Part shown: in pieces, positions 6,086-12,934 of the stretch
Layout: every line of letters starts with the position of its first letter
Numbering within the stretch: the stretch's first letter is position 1
Assembly: GCF_964228735.1 (NCBI RefSeq)
Contig: NZ_CAXRBQ010000090.1
Span: 1 to 13,130 of the forward strand
Direction: 5' to 3'
Source of the DNA: Pontibacterium sp964228735
Lineage (GTDB): Bacteria > Pseudomonadota > Gammaproteobacteria > Pseudomonadales > Balneatricaceae
DNA length: 13,130 nucleotides
The notes under the pieces: model-generated
The model's input: the letters and a program-made list of their open reading frames with translations, nothing else
What the model was told of the DNA's origin: nothing
The model's database searches: none
Made by a program: the position numbers and the translations under genes

Positions 6086-7213
6086 TTAAAGAATGCGATC
6101 CAGAGTCTGGGTAAAGGTGTTCACGGCGGTATCGACGTCATACAGCTTATCGAGACCAAACAATCCGATACGGAAGGTTTTGAAGTCTGCCGGTTCATCA
6201 CACTGAAGCGGAACACCCGCCGCAATCTGCATACCTTCAGCCGCAAACTTCTGACCGTTATGAATCGCAGAATCCTGGGTGTAGCTCACCACAACGCCCG
6301 GTGCTTCGAAGCCCGGTGCCGCTACACTCTGGATGCCGCGTTCTGCCAGTGCAGCACGAACTTTCTGTCCCAGCTCAGCCTGTGCAGCTTTCAGTTTGTC
6401 GAAACCATACTCCTCGGTTTCACGCATCACATCGGCGAAACGGGCGAGGGAATCGGTTGGCATGGTGGCGTGGTAAGCGTGCGCCCCTTTTTCATAGGTC
6501 TCCATGATCTGCAGCCATTTCTTCAGGTCGCAGGCAAAGCTGCTGCTCTCGGTGGATTCGATCGCTTCACGCGCTTCCATGTTCATCATCACCAGTGCAC
6601 AGCATGGAGAACCACTCCAGCCTTTCTGAGGGGCACTGATAAGTACATCAACACCACAAGCTTCCATGTTGACCCACATTGCACCGGAGGCGATGCAGTC
6701 CAGAACAAACAGACCACCCACCGCGTGCACGGCATCGGCAACAGCACAGATGTACTCATCGGGCAGGATCATGCCAGAGGAGGTTTCAACATGAGGGGCG
6801 AACACAACCTCAGGCTTTTCACGCAGGATAGTCGCAACCACTTCACCAATTGGTGCAGGGGCAAACGCGGCAGTGCTCTCCTCGGAAACCTGACGTGCCT
6901 TCATCACGGTGCACTCAGCAGGGATCGAACCCATCTCGAGAATCTGCGTCCAGCGGAAGCTAAACCAACCGTTGCGAATAACCAGGCATTTCTTGTCCGT
7001 AGCGAACTGACGTGCAACCGCTTCCATACCGAATGTTCCGCTGCCTGGAACGACAACCGCCGAATGCGCGCTGTAAACACTTTTCAGTGTGCGGGAGATG
7101 TCGTTCATCACACCCTGGAAGGATTTGGACATATGGTTAAGGGAGCGGTCGGTGTACACCACCGAGTATTCGAGCAAACCGGACGGATCGACGCTTGTGT
7201 TGAGGGTGTTCAT
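6086..7213 (-). CDS. Class V PLP-dependent aminotransferase (alanine/serine:glyoxylate type)
   Basis: 375 residues, fold-type I aminotransferase of class V, related to alanine-glyoxylate, serine-glyoxylate and 2-aminoethylphosphonate transaminases. Seen: the phosphate-binding GSGT at 57-60, HVETSSGM at 141-148, Asp172 in FVLDCIASG for the pyridine nitrogen, the PLP lysine Lys197 in SAPQKGWSG, and a C-terminal substrate region with FRIGLFG. It is the first gene of a four-gene leftward operon that continues to SHMT and serine dehydratase, so conversion of glyoxylate to glycine is the simplest role; the amino donor is unknown. 2-Aminoethylphosphonate transamination cannot be excluded from sequence, but no phosphonatase gene is in view. 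GGTGAA (7219-7224) lies 5 bases before ATG 7213, in the same ATGGTGAA context as the next gene. Confidence 0.85.
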   Translation of the reverse strand: MNTLNTSVDPSGLLEYSVVYTDRSLNHMSKSFQGVMNDISRTLKSVYSAHSAVVVPGSGTFGMEAVARQFATDKKCLVIRNGWFSFRWTQILEMGSIPAECTVMKARQVSEESTAAFAPAPIGEVVATILREKPEVVFAPHVETSSGMILPDEYICAVADAVHAVGGLFVLDCIASGAMWVNMEACGVDVLISAPQKGWSGSPCCALVMMNMEAREAIESTESSSFACDLKKWLQIMETYEKGAHAYHATMPTDSLARFADVMRETEEYGFDKLKAAQAELGQKVRAALAERGIQSVAAPGFEAPGVVVSYTQDSAIHNGQKFAAEGMQIAAGVPLQCDEPADFKTFRIGLFGLDKLYDVDTAVNTFTQTLDRIL

Positions 7214-7425
7214 TTTTATTCACCATGAAAATAATATTTATTTTTTCATTTATCCTGCACCAATAATTTTTTCATAGCAATAGCTTTTGTCTGATTTTTG
7301 ATCATTTATTTGTATTGTAAAAAATACTGTAAAAACAAAGGTATAGATGTGTTTTTGGTGCATGCATTATCTCTGCTTATGCGTGTAATCGATATAGTGA
7401 TTGATTTAGTTAGAAGGAAATAAAG

Positions 7426-7452
7426 TTTCACATAATGTATAGTGGTGTGAAA
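7426..7452. promoter_or_regulatory. Inverted repeat TTTCACA-N13-TGTGAAA
   Basis: Perfect 7-bp arms at 7426-7432 and 7446-7452. The arms point opposite to a CRP site (TGTGA-N6-TCACA), so CRP is not suggested. AGTTTCA (7424-7430) recurs exactly 40 bp downstream at 7464-7470 within a similar 22-base context, pointing to two copies of one operator. Confidence 0.5.
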
Positions 7453-7453
7453 A

Positions 7454-7484
7454 TTGACTTTATAGTTTCATATAATTATAAAGT
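7454..7484 (+). promoter_or_regulatory. Sigma70-type promoter embedded in an inverted repeat, for ETF-QO
   Basis: TTGACT (7454-7459), a 17-base spacer and TATAAA (7477-7482) match the sigma70 consensus at 5 of 6 positions in each box. The perfect 8-bp inverted repeat ACTTTATA (7457-7464)/TATAAAGT (7477-7484) overlaps both boxes. A factor bound there would be expected to block RNA polymerase. Transcription would start near 7489, leaving a leader of about 75 bases before ATG 7564. Confidence 0.6.
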
Positions 7485-7563
7485 GGCTAATTTGATCGAT
7501 ATTGCTGTGCGAGCCGCGAGCAACAGATCCATATATGAATAATCAAAATAAGAGGTGAGGAAT

Positions 7564-9213
7564 ATGGAACGCGAAGCGATGGAGTTTGATGTCGTCATTG
7601 TGGGGGCAGGGCCTTCTGGTCTGGCAACCGCATGCCGACTAATGCAAAAAGCTCAGGAGGCTGAGCAGGAACTGGCCGTATGCGTTGTAGAGAAAGGCTC
7701 CGAAGTGGGCGCGCATATATTGTCAGGCGCCGTCGTGGAGCCGCGTGCATTGGATGAGCTGTTCCCTGATTGGAAGGAACGCGGTGCACCTCTTAATACA
7801 GCTGTGACCGAAGACCAGATCTTCCTGCTGAAAGATGAAGAGAAGGCGCAGAAATTGCCGAACGGTCTTGTGCCAAAAACAATGCATAACCACGGTAACT
7901 ATATCGCCAGTGTAGGCAACCTGTGCCGCTGGTTGGCGGAGCAGGCGGAAGCACTGGGTGTTGAGGTCTTCCCAGGCTTTACCGCATCCGAAGTATTGTA
8001 CAACGATGACGGCAGCGTGCGCGGTGTTGCAACCGGTGATATGGGTATCGGTATGGATGGCGCGCCAAAAGACAGCTACATGCCGGGTATGGAGCTGCTG
8101 GCAAAATACACCGTCTTCTCGGAAGGCTGCCGTGGTCATCTGGGCAAACAGCTGAACACCCAATTTGATCTCAGCTCCGAAGCGGACGCACAGCACTATG
8201 GCTTAGGTATCAAGGAGTTATGGGATATTGATCCAGCGTTACATCAGCCTGGTTTGGTGCTTCACGGTACCGGTTGGCCGCTCAGTGGCAACACCAGTGG
8301 TGGTTTCTTCCTTTACCACACCGACAACAATCAGGTGGTTGTTGGACTGATCGTCGACCTGAATTACGACAACCCATACGTGAGCCCATTTGATGAGTTT
8401 CAGCGCATGAAACACCACCCAGTGCTGCGTCAGTATTTGGAAGGCGGCAACCGTGTTTCTTATGGTGCACGAGCGATTACCAAAGGTGGTTTGAATGCGT
8501 TGCCGAAGATGACCTTCCCAGGAGGTCTGCTGGTGGGCTGTGATGCGGGCACGCTCAACTTCTCCAAGATCAAAGGCACACATACCGCGATGAAGTCCGG
8601 CATGCTGGCTGCAGAAAGCATCTTCGATGCATTGAGCACCGGTTGTGAGGGCGGTAAAGAGCTGGTGGATTATACCGATCGTTTCAAAGAGTCCTGGTTG
8701 TACGATGAGCTTTACCGCAGCCGTAACTTTGGTCCGGCTTTGCATAAGTTCGGTTCAATCAGTGGTGGTGCGTTCAACTTTGTCGACCAGAACCTGTTCG
8801 GCGGCAAACTGCCGTTCACACTGCACGATAACCACGAAGACTTTGCGCAGCTGAAGCCTGCAGATCAGTTCACACCAATTGATTACGATAAGCCGGACGG
8901 CAAGATTAGCTTTGATAAGCTGTCTTCAGTGTTCCTGTCGAATACCAACCATGAAGAAGATCAGCCGTGCCATCTGCAGCTTGCTAATGTGGATCTGCCA
9001 CTGTCGAAAAACCTGCCGGTATATGCAGAACCAGCGCAGCGTTTCTGTCCGGCAGGCGTATATGAGGTGGTTGAGGATGAGGGCGGCCCACGCTTCCAGA
9101 TCAACGCGCAAAACTGCCTGCACTGTAAAACCTGTGATATCAAAGACCCGTCGCAGAACATCACTTGGGTGACGCCTGAAGGGGCGGGCGGGCCTAACTA
9201 CCCGAACATGTAA
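7564..9213 (+). CDS. etfD: Electron transfer flavoprotein:ubiquinone oxidoreductase
   Basis: 549 residues, full length for bacterial ETF-QO. It takes electrons from reduced ETF, fed by acyl-CoA, dimethylglycine or sarcosine-type dehydrogenases, and passes them to ubiquinone at the inner membrane. Seen: an N-terminal FAD motif VVIVGAGPSGLATA near residues 10-23, the FAD/quinone-domain segments GAHILSGAVVEP and GGLNALPKMTFPGG, and a C-terminal ferredoxin-type [4Fe-4S] site at Cys495, Cys518, Cys521 and Cys524 (CLHCKTCDIKDP). ATG 7564 has AGAGG (7551-7555) at 8 bases; in-frame GTG 7555 and ATG 7579 are less likely. It is divergent from the glycine/serine operon and transcribed alone. No ETF alpha/beta genes are in the window. 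The link to amine or amino-acid dehydrogenation nearby is inferred from position. Confidence 0.96.
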   Translation: MEREAMEFDVVIVGAGPSGLATACRLMQKAQEAEQELAVCVVEKGSEVGAHILSGAVVEPRALDELFPDWKERGAPLNTAVTEDQIFLLKDEEKAQKLPNGLVPKTMHNHGNYIASVGNLCRWLAEQAEALGVEVFPGFTASEVLYNDDGSVRGVATGDMGIGMDGAPKDSYMPGMELLAKYTVFSEGCRGHLGKQLNTQFDLSSEADAQHYGLGIKELWDIDPALHQPGLVLHGTGWPLSGNTSGGFFLYHTDNNQVVVGLIVDLNYDNPYVSPFDEFQRMKHHPVLRQYLEGGNRVSYGARAITKGGLNALPKMTFPGGLLVGCDAGTLNFSKIKGTHTAMKSGMLAAESIFDALSTGCEGGKELVDYTDRFKESWLYDELYRSRNFGPALHKFGSISGGAFNFVDQNLFGGKLPFTLHDNHEDFAQLKPADQFTPIDYDKPDGKISFDKLSSVFLSNTNHEEDQPCHLQLANVDLPLSKNLPVYAEPAQRFCPAGVYEVVEDEGGPRFQINAQNCLHCKTCDIKDPSQNITWVTPEGAGGPNYPNM

Positions 9214-9225
9214 GGCTGTCGGCCA

Positions 9226-9263
9226 GGTTGGGTCACATCACTTGTGGCCCAACCCATTTCCCT
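9226..9263 (+). terminator. Terminator after ETF-QO
   Basis: Arms 9226-9237 and 9243-9254 pair over 12 positions (one T-G) around a 5-base loop, 12 bases after the stop. The following CATTTCCCTTT is only moderately T-rich. On the opposite strand the hairpin also follows the small membrane protein gene, but no T-run follows it there. Confidence 0.65.
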
Positions 9264-9267
9264 TTAG

Positions 9268-9426
9268 TTATCCGCCGGACCTATCTTTCCCTGACAATCC
9301 CCAGGCGATGCCGCCGGCCAGTATCAGTACGATGCCGCCCCAGGTCCAATCCATGCCTGCGCCCAACAAGCCTGCAAGCTCCAGGCACATACCGATAACC
9401 ATAAGAATAATGCTGAAAGCAACCAT
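9268..9426 (-). CDS. Small two-helix membrane protein, 52 residues
   Basis: A perfect AGGAGGT ribosome-binding site lies 4 bases before ATG 9426, so this start is chosen over the upstream in-frame ATG at 9480, which would add 18 residues and has no such site. The protein begins MVAFSIILMVIGM. It has two hydrophobic segments, about residues 3-20 and 27-46, joined by a short GAGMDWTW turn, and a charged tail SGKDRSGG. That is the layout of a small inner-membrane protein. I do not recognise a family; similar tiny proteins are widespread in gammaproteobacteria and usually hypothetical. It converges on ETF-QO and shares its hairpin. Confidence 0.7.
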   Translation of the reverse strand: MVAFSIILMVIGMCLELAGLLGAGMDWTWGGIVLILAGGIAWGLSGKDRSGG

Positions 9427-9754
9427 GTTACCTCCTGCGTTCGTTAGGATGCTAAGTGGGTTGAAACGGCGTGAATACAACTGGCTGTGAAGCTATCAAT
9501 ATCAGGCCCACTGGGATCCGGAATTGGTATCGCTTCAAAAATTGAAACGGTATCTGTGTATCAGCATAGACACAGCGTAAAACAGGTTCCAATTGGGCCA
9601 GACATTATGGTGTGGGCGCTTGCGGGGAAAGCGATCATCTTGAAGATCTGGTGCCAATTCTTTCCTTACTGCAGCTTTGCACGTTTCAGTGGTTGCCCCA
9701 GTTGTATCACTTGTGAGCCGGATAAAGAGGACGCATTTTCCTGCGGTCGCGACT
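9427..9754. other. Intergenic region, no gene seen
   Basis: 328 bases between the small membrane protein and the AraC-type gene, both leftward. A rightward open frame across it reads as low-quality protein and has no ribosome-binding site. Seen: CTGTGT (9554-9559)/ACACAG (9570-9575), TTCAA-AAA-TTGAA near 9534-9546, and a direct GGTATC pair flanking the latter. No strong terminator for the AraC gene was found. Confidence 0.5.
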
Positions 9755-10663
9755 TTAATGGACCTTGCGATATTCCGCCGGACTCATCCCTGTGTGGGTT
9801 TTGAAAAGCTTGCTGAAGTGTTGCGGGTATTCAAAACCGAGCCCGTAAGCGATCTGGCTGATCTGCTCATTACTGGCCAATAACTGGGTTTTGGCGCGAT
9901 CAATGATGGTGTCCTGGATGTGCTGCTGTGCCGTGCGACCGGTTTCCTTTTTCAGCAGATCGCTTAAGTAGGGCGGAGACATGTTCAGCTTCTCACCGCA
10001 GTACTTTACGCTGGGCAGGCCGGATTCCAATGTTTGTTCCGAATCAAAATACTCACGCAATAGGTTTTCGAAACGGGTCACAATGTCCTGGTTGAGGTTG
10101 GTGCGTACGTAGAATTGGCGGTCGTAATAGCGCGTGCAGTAATCCAGCAGCAATTCGATATTTGAGATGATCAGCTTCTGCGTGTGGCGATCGATATTTT
10201 GGTTGTACTCGCTTTCGATCTTCCTAACCAATTCCGTAATGCTGGCTTTCTCGTCGTCCGAGAGATGAAGCGCTTCGTGGGTCTCGTAGGAGAAAAATGA
10301 GTACTGCTCTATGTTTTTGCCCAGCTCAGACCTGCGGATCAGATCTGGATGGAACATCAGGGTCCAGCCACCTTTTGATGGCATCTGTTCTGCAACTTTG
10401 AAAGAGAGCGCCTGTCCGGGTTTGGTGAACACCATCGTGCCTTCTTCAAAATCATAGGTATTACGGCCGTAGGTCATCTCTGCACAAATGCCCGACTTAA
10501 GGCTGACCTGGTAGAAACCCAACACGTAGGTGACATCACCGTAGTCGAATGCCGCGATGCGCTCATCGATGGGGATAACGGATACGAGCGGGTGCCTTGG
10601 TTTTTCGAGGCCCAGTGCCTCATGAACCTGGCTGATGGTGTCGATACGTACAATATTGCTCAT
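9755..10663 (-). CDS. AraC-family transcriptional regulator
   Basis: 302 residues. The N-terminal ~190 residues form a cupin-like sensor half (GDVTYVLGFYQVSL; then EGTMVFTKPGQALSF). The C-terminal ~100 residues hold the two helix-turn-helix motifs of AraC, ending with ISQIAYGLGFEYPQHFSKLFKTHTGMSPAEYRK, the family signature. This type often sits beside SDR or other oxidoreductase genes and controls them. Its ATG overlaps the stop of the upstream SRPBCC gene in ATGA (10660-10663), so it is translationally coupled as the last gene of an SDR-SRPBCC-regulator operon, which implies autoregulation. A candidate binding site is the TTCCGG pair upstream of the SDR. The inducer is unknown. Confidence 0.93.
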   Translation of the reverse strand: MSNIVRIDTISQVHEALGLEKPRHPLVSVIPIDERIAAFDYGDVTYVLGFYQVSLKSGICAEMTYGRNTYDFEEGTMVFTKPGQALSFKVAEQMPSKGGWTLMFHPDLIRRSELGKNIEQYSFFSYETHEALHLSDDEKASITELVRKIESEYNQNIDRHTQKLIISNIELLLDYCTRYYDRQFYVRTNLNQDIVTRFENLLREYFDSEQTLESGLPSVKYCGEKLNMSPPYLSDLLKKETGRTAQQHIQDTIIDRAKTQLLASNEQISQIAYGLGFEYPQHFSKLFKTHTGMSPAEYRKVH

Positions 10664-11166
10664 TGCGGATAAACCTCGATGACTCTGTCCTTCAGCGCTT
10701 GGTTTAGTCTGTGATAGGCGGCTTCTACCGGAGCCGGGTCCCAGACGTGCACCCCAATTCCCCGATACTCTTCGTGAATGATCACCTTGGTGCCGTTATG
10801 TGTCGGCTCAAGCTGATAGCGGTGATCAAATGTGAGAATACCCTGCATGCCTCCACGTTGATTCAACAGCGTCTCCTCGCTTACTTGTACAACCTTAGAC
10901 GTTATTTTATAGGCCTTATCTGAATCCTGATGGAATTCGTACAGGACTTCTCCTCCTTCACGAAGTTCGCCTTCGAGCGGGACAAGCACGGAATTCCATT
11001 TTTTATACCGCTCGGTGTCGATCAATACGGCCCAAACCAGTTTGAGCGATGCGGGAACCACAACCTCTGAGTGCACGGATTTGCTCCCGGTGATGTACAG
11101 CAGGGCAATTGTGGTTAGCAGTATCGCGCTAATACCAAGCACCCATTTTGACAAGAGAACGGACAT
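10660..11166 (-). CDS. Membrane-anchored SRPBCC (START/polyketide cyclase-like) protein
   Basis: 168 residues. One hydrophobic helix near residues 7-27 (VLGISAILLTTIALLYITGS) anchors it to the membrane or acts as an uncleaved signal. A lipid/ligand-binding SRPBCC domain follows, with SLKLVWAVLIDTERYKKWNSV, a family-typical strand-helix start, and FDHRYQLEPTHNGTKVIIHEEYRG, the usual 'total effect' strands. Such domains bind small hydrophobic ligands; the ligand here is unknown. GGAGC lies about 6 bases before ATG 11166. It is 40 bases downstream of the SDR and overlaps the AraC gene by 4 bases, so ligand binding, SDR chemistry and regulation are probably linked. Confidence 0.8.
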   Translation of the reverse strand: MSVLLSKWVLGISAILLTTIALLYITGSKSVHSEVVVPASLKLVWAVLIDTERYKKWNSVLVPLEGELREGGEVLYEFHQDSDKAYKITSKVVQVSEETLLNQRGGMQGILTFDHRYQLEPTHNGTKVIIHEEYRGIGVHVWDPAPVEAAYHRLNQALKDRVIEVYPQ

Positions 11167-11206
11167 TATTGTGCTCCGCTAGTTAAAGGTTCCTCGACAT
11201 GGGGGC

Positions 11207-12034
11207 TTACTTGATCATCGAAAGGATCATGCGGTCGAACATTCTGTCGCTCAGCCACTTGCGGAAGAAGAGGACCTGTTTCGCCATTTTGCCGGCGACG
11301 TAACGCGTTTTAGGCTTTTTGCTGTTTATGGCACGGACGATGGTGTTGGCGATGACCTCTGGTTTGCTGGAAGGGGACCCGTCATGCGCGTTACGGGCTG
11401 CGGCAATAATGGAATGCGCCATCCCCTCATACGGGCTTCCTTTGGAGCGGTCGAGCATGGGCTGGTTCATCACGTCACCAAACTCGGTCTCAATCGCACC
11501 CGGTTCGACGATGGATACCTTGATCCCAAAGTCTTTAGTCTCTACCCGCAAGCAATCACTCCAGCCTTCCAACGCGTGTTTGGTGCCGTGGTACCAGGAT
11601 CCGAGCGGTGCGTACATCTTGCCGCCAATGGATGTGACGTTGATGATGTGACCGGAACCTTGCTGACGCATATGAGGCAGCACTTTTTGCGTCAGGAAGG
11701 CAGCACCGAAGAAATTAACATCGAACTGTCGTCTGGCATCTTCCTGAGATACATCTTCTACTGAGCCATACACCGAATAGCCAGCGTTGTTGATCAGCAC
11801 GTCGATACGCCCTTGCTCGGACAGAATCCGATTAACGCCCGTGGTGATCTGTTCCTCATCGGTTACGTCCATCTCGATGATGTGACCGCCCAGCTCAGCG
11901 ATGTCTGCCATTTTGTTGATGCGGCGGGCTGCGCCGTAAACGATATGACCTTCACCAATAAGTTTCTTCGCAGTGGCTTTGCCCATACCGGCAGAGGCAC
12001 CGGTGATAAGGATGACTTTGGCTTGTTTTCTCAT
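11207..12034 (-). CDS. Short-chain dehydrogenase/reductase (classical SDR)
   Basis: 275 residues. Seen: the cofactor motif TGASAGMG (11-18), NNAG (82-85), Asn107, Ser135, and Tyr148/Lys152 in YHGTK, i.e. a complete catalytic tetrad. Arg37-Arg38 at the end of strand 2 favour NADP(H) over NAD(H). PG motif: IVEPGAIETEFG near residues 175-186. The C-terminal tail is basic and hydrophobic (KQVLFFRKWLSDRMFDRMILSMIK), which could associate with membranes, as in SDRs acting on lipids or steroids. It is the first gene of the leftward operon with the SRPBCC and AraC genes. The substrate cannot be named. The ribosome-binding site (GGGTAGA) is only moderate. Confidence 0.92.
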   Translation of the reverse strand: MRKQAKVILITGASAGMGKATAKKLIGEGHIVYGAARRINKMADIAELGGHIIEMDVTDEEQITTGVNRILSEQGRIDVLINNAGYSVYGSVEDVSQEDARRQFDVNFFGAAFLTQKVLPHMRQQGSGHIINVTSIGGKMYAPLGSWYHGTKHALEGWSDCLRVETKDFGIKVSIVEPGAIETEFGDVMNQPMLDRSKGSPYEGMAHSIIAAARNAHDGSPSSKPEVIANTIVRAINSKKPKTRYVAGKMAKQVLFFRKWLSDRMFDRMILSMIK

Positions 12035-12103
12035 GGTATCTACCCGATCGTTGAAGTTGATGGGCTAAGAATACGCGGGGCACGGAAAAATCACGTATAT
12101 GGA

Positions 12104-12130
12104 TTCCGGAAGGACTAATACATTTTCCGG
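12104..12130. promoter_or_regulatory. TTCCGG pair 21 bp apart upstream of the SDR
   Basis: TTCCGG at 12104-12109 (within the palindrome TTCCGGAA, 12104-12111) recurs at 12125-12130, two helical turns away. The second ends about 96 bases before the SDR start. Spacing of half-sites by about 21 bp suits AraC-family proteins, and an AraC gene ends this operon. Assignment is inference. Confidence 0.4.
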
Positions 12131-12144
12131 TTTCTGGGATTATT

Positions 12145-12195
12145 GCCCGATAACGGGCATGGTTGGTGGGCAAAGGCCCCCTACGGCGGGGGGGC
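12145..12195 (-). terminator. Two hairpins downstream of the isochorismatase-like gene
   Basis: GCCCCC (12176-12181)/GGGGGC (12190-12195) and GCCCG (12145-12149)/CGGGC (12154-12158). Reading leftward, the first is followed by CTTTG and the second by AATAAT, so neither has a good T-run. Possible weak terminators; the wider gap 12035-12282 contains no gene. Confidence 0.35.
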
Positions 12196-12282
12196 AACTT
12201 TGCTTCATACGCGCTGTGTTCTTCGCCGTATACGCGGATATTCGAAGAGCTCAATTGAGGGGAGGACGCTCTGCGATATCGT

Positions 12283-12876
12283 TTAGTGCTGTTTGGAGAG
12301 AATCTCCTCAAACAGTACCTGTATCAGCTTGCCGCCGTTTTCCGTGCTCCAGTCCTGCGCCAGTTCGGCAATCAGCTGATTGGTAGAAGTGAGCGTAACG
12401 CCATTGCTTTCCATACGGCGCAGGGCGGTTTGGTCTGCTAGCTGAGTCGGTGAACCGGAGCCATCAACGACAACCTGTACGTTATAGCCCTCAGATACTG
12501 CGGTGATCGCTGGATATACGACACACACATCGGTGGTGATACCGGCGATGATCAGGTTCTTGCGACCGGTTTCTTTCACCGCATTGGCAAAACCTTCATC
12601 CTTCATAGAGTCAACGACACCGCCGCGCAGAATTCGATTGGCATAGGCTTCAGGTACCGCCTGCTGCAGCTCTTCAAACAGTGGCCCTTGGGCCTGATCT
12701 TCCATGCTTGAGGTCAAAATCAGTGGCATACCCACGGCATCGGCAGCACGTGCCAGGGCGATGGTGTTCATTTTGATCTCTTCCAGGCTAGCGGAACCGA
12801 CCCAGCCCATGGTGCCAACCTGGTGGTCGATCAATAGCATTGCGGAATTTTCAGGAGTAAACAGTGGTGCTTTCAT
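12283..12876 (-). CDS. Isochorismatase-family cysteine hydrolase (YcaC-like)
   Basis: 197 residues, cysteine hydrolase of the isochorismatase superfamily. Seen: nucleophile-activating Asp17 in MLLIDHQ, Arg84 at the position of the basic triad residue, and the nucleophile Cys118 in AGITTDVCV with the preceding TTD segment that carries the cis-peptide. Asp17, Arg84 and Cys118 fall at or close to the positions I recall for E. coli YcaC (Asp19, residue 84, Cys118), and the C-terminal extension is also YcaC-like. YcaC-type proteins act on unidentified amide- or imide-like substrates. GAGG lies 6-7 bases before ATG 12876. The gene follows a pirin-like gene at 54 bases on the same strand, a frequent pairing, and lies apart from the SDR operon. 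Confidence 0.88.
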   Translation of the reverse strand: MKAPLFTPENSAMLLIDHQVGTMGWVGSASLEEIKMNTIALARAADAVGMPLILTSSMEDQAQGPLFEELQQAVPEAYANRILRGGVVDSMKDEGFANAVKETGRKNLIIAGITTDVCVVYPAITAVSEGYNVQVVVDGSGSPTQLADQTALRRMESNGVTLTSTNQLIAELAQDWSTENGGKLIQVLFEEILSKQH

Positions 12877-12902
12877 AACAAACCTCGTCGGTTGAATAAG
12901 GA

Positions 12903-12934
12903 ACCAAGCTGATATCTGTTGTGCTTGGTATCAG
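12903..12934. promoter_or_regulatory. Two interleaved inverted repeats upstream of the hydrolase
   Basis: ACCAAGC (12903-12909)/GCTTGGT (12923-12929), spacer 13, interleaves with CTGATA (12909-12914)/TATCAG (12929-12934), spacer 14. The two stems cannot form together. The right end covers the stop codon of the pirin-like gene (12931-12933). It may be an operator for the hydrolase or an alternative-fold RNA between the two genes. Confidence 0.4.

Larger units (their letters stand above)
7214..7563. promoter_or_regulatory. Divergent AT-rich control region between aminotransferase and ETF-QO
   Basis: 350 bases with no gene, separating two divergent units. The right half holds a promoter and two operator-like repeats described separately. 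The left half has a direct repeat TGTAAAAA (7316-7323 and 7328-7335) with a 12-bp period, flanked by TTTGT and ACAAA. No convincing -35/-10 pair was found for the leftward operon. A regulator binding here could control both directions; no regulator gene sits next to it. Confidence 0.6.

Noticed and set aside
6014..7228. 404-codon rightward open frame opposite the aminotransferase
   Set aside because: The leftward frame carries complete class V motifs including Lys197. The rightward product is rich in His and Arg, as expected of antisense reading.
7426..7452. CRP/FNR site upstream of ETF-QO
   Set aside because: The arms are TTTCACA...TGTGAAA with a 13-base spacer, the reverse order of CRP half-sites and the wrong spacing.
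9487..9804. Rightward open frame between the small membrane protein and the AraC gene
   Set aside because: It overlaps the 3' end of the AraC gene, has no ribosome-binding site and reads as random sequence.
12145..12195. CRISPR-like or phage attachment repeats in the hydrolase-SDR gap
   Set aside because: Only two unrelated GC hairpins are present; there is no regular repeat-spacer pattern, tRNA end or integrase.
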